A program made the translations under genes and the position numbers. From Desertimonas sp963732335 (lineage in GTDB: Bacteria; Actinomycetota; Acidimicrobiia; Acidimicrobiales; Ilumatobacteraceae): a stretch of DNA of 64,000 bases. This document shows positions 34,700 through 43,796 of the stretch, one piece after another. The notes under the pieces are model-generated. The model was given only the letters and a program-made list of their open reading frames with translations, was not told the DNA's origin and ran no database searches. Position 1 is the stretch's first letter; the number at the start of each line of letters is the position of its first letter. The stretch lies in NCBI GenBank assembly GCA_963732335.1, contig CAVSZO010000005.1, positions 1 through 64,000 on the forward strand, in the 5' to 3' direction.

Positions 34700-35076
34700 T
34701 CCATCTCGACACGCATGTCGTCGCCTGGCTCTACGCCAAGGCCGATGCCGAGCGGATCCCCGCAGGTGTTCGTGCTCGACTCGAGTCCGATGCCCTGGCC
34801 GTTTCACCGATGGTGCGGCTGGAACTCGGGTTGCTCCGCGAGATCGGCCGGCTCGCCGATCCACCCGGACGGATCCTCGACGAGCTCGCCAGGGCGATCG
34901 GTCTCGGAATCGACGCTTCGTCATTCGCAGACGTCGTCAACGCCGCCGAGTCGCTGTCGTTCACCCGCGACCCGTTCGATCGGATGATCGGTGCCCAGGC
35001 GATCGTCGCCGGCGCCACACTCGCCACAGCCGACCGCGGCCTGCGGCAACACCTCGCCGTCGCCGTGTGGGACTGA
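34696..35076 (+). CDS. PIN-domain toxin (VapC-type)
   Basis: A 126-residue PIN-fold ribonuclease toxin. The four acidic active-site residues can be placed: VIHLDTHVVAWLY (Asp), VSPMVRLELGLLREIG (Glu), SFTRDPFDRMIGAQA (Asp) and GATLATADRGLRQHL (Asp), so it is probably active and cleaves RNA. GTG at 34696 overlaps the antitoxin stop, giving translational coupling. Of typical VapC length and intact. Its partner is of Phd/YefM type, a common combination. Followed by the convergent dioxygenase gene. Confidence 0.85.
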   Translation: MIHLDTHVVAWLYAKADAERIPAGVRARLESDALAVSPMVRLELGLLREIGRLADPPGRILDELARAIGLGIDASSFADVVNAAESLSFTRDPFDRMIGAQAIVAGATLATADRGLRQHLAVAVWD

Positions 35077-35098
35077 CCGCAGCAAAGTGTCGGCCGTG

Positions 35099-35971
35099 CT
35101 AGGTGGCCACGGCGCCGAAGTCGCGCTGCCAGGTGGCTGACATCTCGGGGTACTCGGCGCGGCAGGCGAGGTAGTCGTCCATCATCTGGCGCATCGTCGG
35201 GTCGAGGCGGGCGAGATACTCGTCGGTCAGTCGATCGGCGTCGAGCAGGTAGAAGTGCCACGTCGGCGGGCGGGTGGCGCTGTGGTAGCCCATGTGCAGC
35301 GTCCGCCGGGCGGCTGTGGCGTCGGTGGAATGTCCGCGGTGGATCAGGTTGTTGTTGTAGAACACGGCCTGCCCGGCGCGCAGCGGCACCGACACCGAGC
35401 CCGGCATCTCGACGTCGATGGCGGAGTAGTGCTTGCTGCCGGCGAAGACGGCGTTCTCCTCGTCGGTGTTCGGTCGCCGGTGGCTGCCGGGCACGACCCA
35501 CAGGCACTCCTCGTCGACGAGCGGCAGGTTGATCTGCACCGAGTTGTGGTGCCGCTCCGGCGAGAACAGCCAGTCCTCGATCTCGTCCTCGGGGATCTGG
35601 ATGACGTCGCGGTGCCAGCCCTGTACGTACGTGACGCCGGGGTTGAACACGAGGATCGAGGCGTTGTTGACGATCGGCTGCGGCCCGAGCAACTGCTCGA
35701 CGATGCCGAGCACCACCGGGTGGTAGAAGGCGGAGTGGATCGGCTCGGTGCCTGGTCTGGTGAGCAGATGGAAGTAGTACTGCCGTGACTCTCGGCCGAA
35801 GTCGCTGAGCTCGTCGCCGAAGTGCTGGTAGGCGGCGTTGTGGACCTTGTTGTCCTGCGGTTGCACGCCGGTGGCGAGGAGGTTCTCCATCACGCCGAGG
35901 AACGCGGCGATCTCGTCATCACCGAGGACGTCGCAGATCACGTACCCGTCGGTCTCGAAACGCTCGCGCAA
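35099..35971 (-). CDS. Phytanoyl-CoA dioxygenase-family Fe(II)/2-oxoglutarate enzyme
   Basis: About 290 residues; oxygenates a substrate using iron, O2 and 2-oxoglutarate. The iron ligands are the H-x-D of GWHRDVIQIPEDEIEDWLFS and the distal histidine in NNNLIHRGHSTDATAARRTL, whose following arginine would bind 2-oxoglutarate. Other family blocks: YVICDVLGDDEIAAFLGVME and CLWVVPGSHRRPN. No ATG or GTG fits; TTG at 35971 (LRERFETDGYVICDVLGDDE) is the best start because it lies just downstream of a good promoter (-10 TATAGT at 35997-35992). The promoter overlaps a LacI-type operator shared with the sugar importer, so the enzyme is probably co-regulated with it. Confidence 0.8.
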   Translation of the reverse strand: MRERFETDGYVICDVLGDDEIAAFLGVMENLLATGVQPQDNKVHNAAYQHFGDELSDFGRESRQYYFHLLTRPGTEPIHSAFYHPVVLGIVEQLLGPQPIVNNASILVFNPGVTYVQGWHRDVIQIPEDEIEDWLFSPERHHNSVQINLPLVDEECLWVVPGSHRRPNTDEENAVFAGSKHYSAIDVEMPGSVSVPLRAGQAVFYNNNLIHRGHSTDATAARRTLHMGYHSATRPPTWHFYLLDADRLTDEYLARLDPTMRQMMDDYLACRAEYPEMSATWQRDFGAVAT

Positions 35972-35991
35972 GTCGGTGCCGATGAGGCGAC

Positions 35992-36048
35992 TATAGGGCC
36001 TCTTGACAGCGCTGTCAGCAACATGTTTGTCTGGTTCCAGCGCTGTCA
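35992..36048. promoter_or_regulatory. Divergent promoter with two LacI-type operators
   Basis: Perfect 14-bp palindrome TGACAGCGCTGTCA (36004-36017) and a second, imperfect TTCCAGCGCTGTCA (36035-36048), centres 31 bases apart (three helix turns). Minus-strand promoter: CTGACA, 17 bases, TATAGT, with its -35 inside the first palindrome. Plus-strand TTGACA starts at 36003. The central CG matches LacI/GalR sites; the LacI gene at 42740 is the likely partner. Confidence 0.65.
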
Positions 36049-36179
36049 GCAAAGGGGGATCGGACCGGCAGCGCGCCGCCACAGCCTGGGCGCGGCGCAC
36101 CGTCGCTCGGCCGGGCACCGCCATGGAAATCGCCACGCCGGCACCCGGCGTCGGTCAGAGGGAAGGGGACTCCGACCTC

Positions 36180-37551
36180 ATGTCACACGAGCCTGACAAC
36201 CACGAGAACGCCAGCAGCGGAGGCATCTCTCGCCGCGATGTGATCAAGAAGGGCGCCGCCGGCGCGGCCGCCGGGCTGGCGCTGCCGTCGCTGATCACCG
36301 CCACGGCGAGCGCCGCCCGCCCAGCACCGGCGCCGACACGGCGGACGCGGTCGCGCCGGGCCAGTGGTAGCCCGGCCACGGTGCGCTTCTGGACCTGGTA
36401 CTTGGAGCAGGAGGACCAGATGCCGCAGGTCATCGCCGACTTCGAGGAGGCCAACCCGAACATCACGGTCGAGATGCGGCTGATCACCGACGTCGAGGGT
36501 GCTTACCTGCCGGCGCTGCTCGCCGCCGCCGCCGGCGACGACCTGCCGGAGATCTACGCCCCGCACGTGCACTCGGTCGAGTTCGGACGCCAGGGCCTCG
36601 CCGCCGACCTCAACGCCGAGCTCGGCGCCGACTTCATCGCCGAATTCTTCCCGTCGTGCAACAGCATGTTCGTCCTCGGCGACGCCCAGTACGCGATCGG
36701 CTGGATGGCCCAGACGATGGGCATCTACTACGACTCCGAGATGTTCGCCGCCGCCGGTATCGACGGCGAGCCGGAGACGTGGGACGAGATGATCGAGGCG
36801 GCGAATCTGATCAAGAGCAACCTGTCCGGAAACCTCGGCGTCATGCAGCAGGCCGACAACGGCTTCAGCGTCTGTGACACCTGGTTCCCGATGATCACCC
36901 TCTACAGCGACGACCCCGACACCCTCCGCCAGCTCGACGAGCGCGACGGGGCGACGTGGACCGACCAAGCGGTGGTCGACTCCCTGACGCTGTACCAGCG
37001 GACGATCGACGAGGGCCTCTGGCAGGAGAACATGACGGGGATGAACAACGACGCGTGTCTCGAACGCGATGTACGCCGGCGCCGGGGCGGCCTACTACTC
37101 CGGTTCATGGAACCCGCCGACGTTCTACGCCAACGCCCCGCCCGAGCTCATCGAGCGGCTGCGGGTGATGAAGACCCCGACGCTCGAAACCGGCGGACGG
37201 CACTGGACCGGCAACTCCGCCGGCGCCGCCTACTCCGTTTCCGAACACAGCCCGAACAAGGACGCCGCCCTGACGTTCATCGAGTACCTCTACTCGCCGG
37301 AGGTCTACACCAAGGTGATGATCGATTCGTCGTCGATGCCGGCAACGCAGGCCGCCGCCGAGCAGGTCACCGACCCACTGATCACGACGATGGCGTCGTG
37401 GCTGCCCGACGGCTGTCGCCACTGGCTCGTCGGCCCTGCGGGGCAGATCGTCGCCGACACGGCGATGGAGCTGACCGCCGGCAACATCGACGCGGCCGAG
37501 GCAGCCGAGGCGATCGAATCGGTGGCGGCGACGCTTGACTACGGCGACTGA
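36180..37551 (+). CDS. Sugar-binding protein of a CUT1 ABC importer, Tat-exported (one frameshift)
   Basis: Family 1 solute-binding protein, about 457 residues. A twin-arginine signal (ISRRDVIKKGAAGAAAGLAL) precedes the mature domain starting ATVRFWTWYLEQEDQMPQVI. Family blocks include VIADFEEANPNITVEMRLIT, MAQTMGIYYDSEMFAAAGID and, after an indel near 37065, AMYAGAGAAYYSGSWNPPTF and HSPNKDAALTFIEYLYSPEV. Substrate is probably a disaccharide or glycoside, given the GH1 enzyme in the cluster. Downstream of LacI-type operators. First gene of an eight-gene plus-strand array (importer, VOC, AKR, GH1, LacI, CehA). Confidence 0.85.
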
Positions 37552-37589
37552 GCAGGTCGACCACCACGTCGGTGGTGCGGGGCCCGGTC

Positions 37590-38529
37590 GTGACGACGAC
37601 GGCGCCGGCGCCCTCGGGGCCCGGCGCCCGCCTCGCTCGGCGGGCCGAGCCTGCGCGCCGAACGAATCACCGGCCTGGCGATGACGCTGCCGGCGCTCGC
37701 CTTCTTCGCCGTGTTCGTCGGCTTCCCGATCACCCAGACCATCCTCCTCGGCTTCCAGCGTTGGAACGCGATCAGCGCCCCCGCGTGGATCGGCCTGGAG
37801 AACTACCGGCGGATGCTCGACGATCCGGTGTTCCGCCATGCCCTGTTCGTCACGTTCGTCCTCACGGCCACGCTGACGGTGCTGCTCACGGTGCTACCGA
37901 TGCTCGTCGCCTCCCTCTTCGCCCAGGGCTGGGGGCGCTTGGGCACGCTGTACCGCACGATCCTGTTCATCCCGGCGGTGATCTCCTGGGTCGTCACCGG
38001 CGGGCTGTGGAAGCTGATCCTCGAACCCAACCTCGGCAGCCTCAACACGCTGCTCGGCCGCTTCGGGCTCGAGGAGTTGCGGCACAACTGGCTCGGCGAC
38101 GACCGGTTCGTGCTCTACGTGATCGTCGTCGTCGCCGTGTGGCAGCAGCTCGGCCTCTACGCGGTCATCTTCTACGCCGGGATGCAGACCATCGACCCGA
38201 CGCTGTACGAGGCCGCCCGCGTCGACGGCGCCAACGGCCTGCAGCAGCTGCGCTCGATCACGGTGCCGATGCTGCGGCCGGTGACGCTGCTGGTCATCAC
38301 CCTCAACCTGCTCAACGGCATCAAGCTGTTCGACGTCATCTGGGTGATGACCGAAGGCGGCCCGGTCAACGCCTCGCAGGTGCTCGGCACGTACATGTAC
38401 CGCGTCGCCTTCGCCAACCCCGGGTTGCCCGACTTCGGCTACGGCTCGGCGCTGAGCACGGTGATCCTCGTCCTCTGCCTCGCCGCAGTGATGTTCCAGA
38501 TCCGCCTCAACCGGCGCTCCAATGTCTAG
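37590..38529 (+). CDS. Sugar ABC permease, MalF-like (one frameshift)
   Basis: Inner-membrane subunit, about 313 residues with six helices. A short cytoplasmic tail (VTTTAPAPSGPGARLARRA) is in another frame from the rest; one indel near 37650 joins them to LAMTLPALAFFAVFVGFPIT. Helix 1, the loop FQRWNAISAPAWIGLENYRR, and the ATPase-coupling EAA loop EAARVDGANGLQQLRSITVP are present, ending GSALSTVILVLCLAAVMFQI. GTG 37590 is the likely start. Overlaps the next permease by eight bases. No ATP-binding subunit in the cluster. Confidence 0.85.
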
Positions 38530-39378
38530 CTCGGCGTTCGCGACCGGGCTGCGCCCGAAGCGCTTCGCGCCGAGCCGCATCGGCGGGTTCAGCACGCTGA
38601 CGGTGCTCGCCGTGATCAGCATCTACCCGTTCGTGTGGATGGTGCTGACGTCGCTGCGCGACCGCAACACGGTGTTCACCGGGCCGTTCATCCCCGAGGA
38701 CTTCAAGTTCGGCGCCTACCCCGAGGCCTGGCGGGAGACTGAACTTCGGCCACCACCTGCGCAACACGCTCGTCATCGCCGGTCTGTCGCTGACCGGGAT
38801 CATGGTGCTGTCGACCACCGCCGGCTACGCCTTCGCCAAGCTGCGCTTCCCGTTCAAGCGGACGATCTACATCCTGCTGCTCAGCACGATGGCGATGCCG
38901 GCGACGTCGCTCGTCATCCCGCTGTATCTCCAGGTCAAACGCCTCGGCTTGCTCGACACGACGCTCGGGCTGATCCTCGTCTACGTCGGCTCGATGTCAC
39001 CGTTCTCGATCTTCCTGATGCGCTCGTTCTTCGCCACGCTGCCCGACGACCTGATCGAGGCCGCCCGCCTCGACGGCGCCAGTGAGCTGAAGATCTTCCG
39101 CAAGGTGATGCTCCCGCTCGCCAAGGCCGGCGTCGGCACCGTCGTCATCCTCCAGTTCCTCGCCCTGTGGAACGAGTTCCTCTACGCCAACGTGCTGCTC
39201 CAGAGACCCCGACAAGCACCCGCTGCAACCCGTCGTCTTCAACCTCGTCGGGCAGTTCAACACGCCGTGGAACCTGCTCACTGCCGCGCTGACGATGGCC
39301 ATCGTGCCCGTCGTCATCGTCTACGTGCGGATGCAGAAGAAGTTCGTCGCCGGCCTCACCCTCGGCGCCATCAAATGA
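38522..39378 (+). CDS. Sugar ABC permease, MalG-like (two frameshifts)
   Basis: Second membrane subunit, about 285 residues: LTVLAVISIYPFVWMVLTSL, after an indel near 38742 HLRNTLVIAGLSLTGIMVLS and the EAA loop EAARLDGASELKIFRKVMLP, then after an indel near 39208 HPLQPVVFNLVGQFNTPWNL, ending MQKKFVAGLTLGAIK, the classic MalG C-terminus. ATG 38522 overlaps the MalF-type stop. Its own stop overlaps the next ATG (ATGA), so translation is coupled to the VOC gene, tying transport to catabolism. Confidence 0.85.
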
Positions 39379-40244
39379 CGCCGCCGCCAACCCCCAACTC
39401 CACCGCGGAGGTACCCCAAGTGCCAGTCCCGATCCGCTTCGTCGACGTCAACGTCACCGACCTCGACCGCTCCGTCGACTTCTACACCCGCCACCTCGAG
39501 CTGCCCGTCATCGAAACCCCGCAGCTCGACGCCGACGAGGCGTGGCTCGACGGCGGCCCCGTCGTCATCCGCCTGCACCGCGTGGACGGGAAGCCGTCGC
39601 GCTGGATCGCCGACGACCTGCAGCTCGGGTTCCGCCACTTCGGGTTCTCCGTCACCGGCCTCGACGAACGCGCCGAGCTGCTCCACGAGGCCGGCGTGCG
39701 CTTCCACCTCGAACCGCTCGACGCCACCGGCAACGTGCGGATCACCTTCTTCTTCGATCCCGACGGCGTCCTGCTCGAGTTCATCCAGGGCCACCTCGAC
39801 CACCACAAGGTGTGGAACGCCGACATCGTCGAAGAGGTTCACGCCCGCCCCGCCCCGCAGCGTCCGACGTTCGACCACGTGGCGATGACGGCGCGGGACC
39901 ACGACGCCACCGTCGACTTCTACCGCAGCACGCTCGGCTTCGACGTCGGCGGCCAGCTGTTCCTCGAAGACGACCCGCGCGGCTTCGAGATCACGTACCT
40001 CCACGCCGGTGAGACGGTGATCGAGCTGTTCACGTTCGCCGCCGACAAGTCGGCGTCGCCGTGGAGCGCGGACGAGACGACGATCGGCTTTCGCCACGTC
40101 GGCTTCGACGTCGACCAATCGAGTGGCGCGACGGTCGGCGACGTCGCCGGCCGGCTGGCCGAGCAGGGTGCGACCCCCGTCGCCGACTCGCCGTGCCCGC
40201 TGATGCTCGACCGCGACGGCTTCCCGCTGAGGATCGGAGACTGA
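39375..40244 (+). CDS. Double-domain VOC (extradiol dioxygenase/glyoxalase-like) protein
   Basis: A 289-residue protein with two vicinal-oxygen-chelate modules. Module 1: IRFVDVNVTDLDRSVDFYTR, HFGFSVTGLDERAELLHEAG and FFFDPDGVLLEFIQGHLDHH with a Glu ligand; module 2: FDHVAMTARDHDATVDFYRS, ETVIELFTFAADKSASPWSA and GFRHVGFDVDQSS, each keeping His and Glu ligands. It could be a metal-dependent dioxygenase, isomerase or lyase. Coupled by ATGA to the permease. Position in a sugar operon is unusual for an aromatic dioxygenase and suggests a sugar- or glycoside-derived substrate. Intact. Confidence 0.8.
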   Translation: MTPPPTPNSTAEVPQVPVPIRFVDVNVTDLDRSVDFYTRHLELPVIETPQLDADEAWLDGGPVVIRLHRVDGKPSRWIADDLQLGFRHFGFSVTGLDERAELLHEAGVRFHLEPLDATGNVRITFFFDPDGVLLEFIQGHLDHHKVWNADIVEEVHARPAPQRPTFDHVAMTARDHDATVDFYRSTLGFDVGGQLFLEDDPRGFEITYLHAGETVIELFTFAADKSASPWSADETTIGFRHVGFDVDQSSGATVGDVAGRLAEQGATPVADSPCPLMLDRDGFPLRIGD

Positions 40245-40335
40245 TGAACAGCGAGTTGCGACGCGTTCTCGGATGCGAGCGACCGAGCGCCAGCGAGGGA
40301 GCGGTCAACCGCGGCCTGCGTGGCCGGGGAACGCA

Positions 40336-41280
40336 ATGAATTGGCTGCGCCCGCTCGGCGAGACCGGACTCGTCGTGTCGGCGATCGGTGCCGGCGGCGG
40401 GCCGCTCGGCAGCATGCCCGAGAACTTCGGCCGAGACGTCGACGCCGACGAGGGCGTCGCCACCGTGCGGCGCGTCCTCGCCGGGCCGATCACGTTCCTC
40501 GACACGTCGAACGCCTACAGCGGCGGCGAGAGTGAACGGCGCATCGGCAGGGCCCTCGCCGGCGCCGGCGGCCTGCCGGCCGGCTTCGTACTGGCGACGA
40601 AGGTCGATGCCGGCACCGACGGCTCGTTCGATGCCGCTCGCGTGCGGCGGTCGTTCGAGGAGAGCATGCAGCGGCTCGGCCTCGACCGCATCCAGCTGCT
40701 GTTCCTCCACGACCCCGAGTTCGCCATCACGTTCGAGGAGGCGATGGCTCCGCAGGGCGGCGCAGTCGGCGAGCTCGTGCGGCTCAAGGACGAAGGCCTC
40801 GCCGGCATCATCGGCGTCGCCGGCGGCGACGTCGGCATGATGCGTCAGTTCGTCGAGACCGGGGCGTTCGACGTGTTGCTCACGCACAGCCGCTACTCCC
40901 TCGTCGATCGGTCCGCCGACGAGACGATCACGAGTGCCCGGGAGCGAGGCGTCGCCGTCGTCAACGCCGCCGTTCTCGGCGGCGGCATCCTCGCCGTCGG
41001 TGCGTCGCGGTCGACGCGCTACGGCTACCGCGAGGCACCTCCGGACACATTGGCGGCGATCGCCGCGATCGAGGATGTGTGCCGCGCCCACGACGTCCCG
41101 CTCGGCGCCGCGGCGATGCAGTTCTCGCAGCGCGACGAGCGGATCAGCTCGACGCTCGTCGGTTTCTCCAGGCCGGAGCGCGTCGACGAGACCATCCGTC
41201 TCGCCGAGTGGCCGATCCCCGACGAGCTGTGGACCGAAGTCGAGCGCCACGTGCCGGCGCCAAACAACTGGCTCTGGTAG
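40336..41280 (+). CDS. Aldo/keto reductase
   Basis: A 314-residue NAD(P)H-dependent TIM-barrel oxidoreductase. Start MNWLRPLGETGLVVSAIGAG; catalytic Asp and Tyr in TFLDTSNAYSGGESERRIGR, Lys in FVLATKVDAG and His in IQLLFLHDPEF; cofactor region VVNAAVLGGGILAVGASRST and STLVGFSRPERVDETIRLAE. Resembles the L-fucose/galactose dehydrogenase-like branch (GAGGGPLGS after the first strand). ATG 40336 begins after a 91-base gap rich in GAGCG. Probably oxidises or reduces the imported sugar. Intact. Confidence 0.85.
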   Translation: MNWLRPLGETGLVVSAIGAGGGPLGSMPENFGRDVDADEGVATVRRVLAGPITFLDTSNAYSGGESERRIGRALAGAGGLPAGFVLATKVDAGTDGSFDAARVRRSFEESMQRLGLDRIQLLFLHDPEFAITFEEAMAPQGGAVGELVRLKDEGLAGIIGVAGGDVGMMRQFVETGAFDVLLTHSRYSLVDRSADETITSARERGVAVVNAAVLGGGILAVGASRSTRYGYREAPPDTLAAIAAIEDVCRAHDVPLGAAAMQFSQRDERISSTLVGFSRPERVDETIRLAEWPIPDELWTEVERHVPAPNNWLW

Positions 41281-41318
41281 CGACCCCTCACACCACCCCC
41301 GACAGAAAGGCTTGACCG

Positions 41319-42726
41319 ATGACGATCACCTCCGCCGAGCACTCGGCGACGCACGCCTTCCCGAGCGGCTTCCTCTGGGGGACCGCCACGGCCAGTTACC
41401 AGATCGAGGGTGGCTGTCGACGAGGGCGGACGCGGCGAGTCGATCTGGGACCGCTTCGCCCACACGCCCGGACGCGTCCTCAACGGCGACACCGGCGACG
41501 TCGCCTCCGACCACTACCACCGCTATCGCGAGGACGTCGCCCTGATGGGCGAGCTCGGACTCAACGCCTACCGCTTCTCGCTGGCCTGGCCGCGGCTGCA
41601 GCCCGACGGCTCCGGGCCACTGTCCGCCGACGGCCTCGGGTTCTACGAACGGCTCGTCGACGAGCTGCTCGGCGCCGGCATCCGCCCGTGGATCACGCTG
41701 TACCACTGGGACCTGCCGCAGGCGCTCGAGGACGCCGGTGGCTGGCCGGCCCGCGACACCGCGCTGCGCTTCGCCGACTACGCCGCCGCCGTCCACGAAC
41801 GACTCGCCGACCGCGTCACCGACTGGACGACGCTGAACGAACCGTGGTGCTCGGCATTCCTCGGCTACGCCTCGGGCGTTCACGCCCCGGGCCGCACCGA
41901 GCCGGCCGCCTCCGTCGCCGCCGCACACCACCTGCTCCTCGGTCACGGGAGGGCGGTCGCGGCGATGCGCTCGGCGCGGCCGGAGCAGCGCTACGGGATC
42001 ACCCTCAACCTCTACCCGGTCACGACGATCTCCGACGACGCCGACGACCGGGATGCAGCCCGCCGTGTCGACGGGCTGTCCAACCGGCTGTTCCTCGACC
42101 CAGTGCTTCGTGGCCAGTATCCCGACGACCTGCTCGCCGACCTCGAGCCGATTGCCGGCAGCGAGTTCATTGCCGACGACGACGCCGCGGCGATCGCGAC
42201 GCCGATCGACTTCCTCGGCGTCAACTACTACAGCCGCCACGTCGTACGAGCCGCGCGGGCGGACCGTGCCAGCGACGGCGCTCGGCGCGAGCCGGCCTGG
42301 GTCGGGGCGAGCGACGTCGAGAAGCTCGACACCGGCAGACCGAAGACGCGGATGGGCTGGGAGATCGATGCGACCGGCCTCTACGACGTGCTCCGCCGAG
42401 TCACCGACGAGTACGACGCCCCGCCGCTGTACGTCACCGAGAACGGCGCCGCCTTCGTCGACGAGGTGACGTCCGATGGCAAGGTGCACGACGCCGACCG
42501 GGTCGCCTACCTCGACGCCCACATCAGCGCCGCCAAGCAGGCCATCGACGACGGCGTCGACCTGCGCGGCTACTTCGTGTGGTCGCTGATCGACAACTTC
42601 GAGTGGTCGTGGGGCTTCGACCGGCGCTTCGGGGTCGTCCATGTCGACTTCGCCACGCAACGACGCACGATCAAGGACAGCGGACGGTGGCTGGCCGGCG
42701 TCGCCGCGGCGAACGGGATCGGGTAG
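41319..42726 (+). CDS. GH1 beta-glucosidase (one frameshift)
   Basis: Retaining beta-glycosidase of family 1, about 469 residues, cytoplasmic. FPSGFLWGTATASYQIEG is the N-terminal signature; after a one-base indel near 41412 follow HYHRYREDVALMGELGLNAY and RFSLAWPRLQ. The acid/base glutamate is in WTTLNEPWCSAFLGYASGVH and the nucleophile in LYVTENGAAFVDEV; the end YFVWSLIDNFEWSWGFDRRF is typical. GH1 enzymes release glucose, galactose or other sugars from beta-linked disaccharides and aryl glycosides. It likely acts on what the upstream importer brings in. ATG 41319 follows an AGAAAGG ribosome site. Confidence 0.9.
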
Positions 42727-42739
42727 GTGTGATGGCGAG

Positions 42740-43777
42740 ATGACGGATGGGCCGAGGAAGTCGGGCCGTGGCGGGCGGGCGACGCTGGCCGACGTCGCCG
42801 CCTACGCCGGCGTGTCGCCGTCGACGGTCTCGCGGGTCGTGCGCAGCGCCACGCCAGTGAGCCCCGAGCTCGAACAAGCCGTCCTGGAAGCGATCGCCGT
42901 CACCGGGTACGTTCCCAACCTGGCCGCCCGCCAGCTCGTCACCACCAGATCCGACACGGTCGGGTTGATCGTCGCCGAGGAGCAGCGGCGGGTGTTCGGT
43001 GAGCCGTATTTCGGCGCGCTGATGCACGGTGTCGTCGAGACGCTGACGGCGACCCGCTTCCACGTCGTCGTCGTCGTCGCCCGCTCGGCGCACGATCGGG
43101 TGTGGCTCGAGCACTACGTCGCCGGTGGGCACCTCGACGGGGTGATGGTGATCGCCCCACCGAAGGGTGATCCGCTCGGTGCCACGCTGTACCGGCTCGG
43201 GGTTCCGATGGTCTACATCGGCCGCCCGTTCGAGGCCACCGACTGCACCTTCGTCGATGCCGACAACGCCGGCGGAGCGGCGCAGGCGGTGCGCTATCTC
43301 CATGAGACCGGCCGGCGGCGCATCGCCATGGTCAACGGTGTCTCGGCGATGCGTTCGGCGACCGACCGCCTGCGCGGCTACAAGAAAGGGCTGGCCAGCG
43401 TCGGCGTCGCGGCCGACCGCGATCTCGTCCTCGAGACCGACTACACCGAGGCCGGCGGGTACGCGGCGACGCAGCAGCTGCTCACCCGTGGAACGCCGTT
43501 CGACGCCGTCGTCGCCGCCTCCGACGTCGTCGCCGCGGGTGTCCTGCGTGCGCTCAAGGAGGCCGGGCGTCCGGTGCCCGATGACGTCGCCGTCATCGGA
43601 TTCGGCGACGAAGGCGACGCGGCAGCGAGCTATGACCCCCCGCTGACGACGGTGGCGCAGCAGACCGTCTTGCAGGGCAGCGAGCTCGCCCGCCTGACCG
43701 TCGCGGCGATCGAAGGGCACGACGAACGCAAGTCGTTGATCATCCCAACGCACCTCGTCGCTCGGGCGTCGGCGTAG
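42740..43777 (+). CDS. LacI-family transcription regulator, cluster-internal
   Basis: A 345-residue repressor. The helix-turn-helix ATLADVAAYAGVSPSTVSRV and hinge PNLAARQLVTTRSDTVGLIV are followed by the periplasmic-binding-like effector domain (GVPMVYIGRPFEATDCTFVD, DAVVAASDVVAAGVLRALKE, DVAVIGFGDEGDAAASYDPP, LTTVAQ). ATG 42740 gives a short basic N-tail (MTDGPRKSGRGGRATLADVA). It lies 13 bases after the GH1 gene in the same direction, so it probably controls this operon through the palindromes at 36004 and 36035. Intact. Confidence 0.85.
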   Translation: MTDGPRKSGRGGRATLADVAAYAGVSPSTVSRVVRSATPVSPELEQAVLEAIAVTGYVPNLAARQLVTTRSDTVGLIVAEEQRRVFGEPYFGALMHGVVETLTATRFHVVVVVARSAHDRVWLEHYVAGGHLDGVMVIAPPKGDPLGATLYRLGVPMVYIGRPFEATDCTFVDADNAGGAAQAVRYLHETGRRRIAMVNGVSAMRSATDRLRGYKKGLASVGVAADRDLVLETDYTEAGGYAATQQLLTRGTPFDAVVAASDVVAAGVLRALKEAGRPVPDDVAVIGFGDEGDAAASYDPPLTTVAQQTVLQGSELARLTVAAIEGHDERKSLIIPTHLVARASA

Positions 43778-43796
43778 CGGTTCTGGGGGTCCACTC

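Noticed and set aside
38557..38566. GAAGCGCTTC palindrome resembling a LacI operator
   Set aside because: It lies inside the MalG-type coding sequence (codons for Pro-Lys-Arg-Phe) with no promoter nearby; likely chance.
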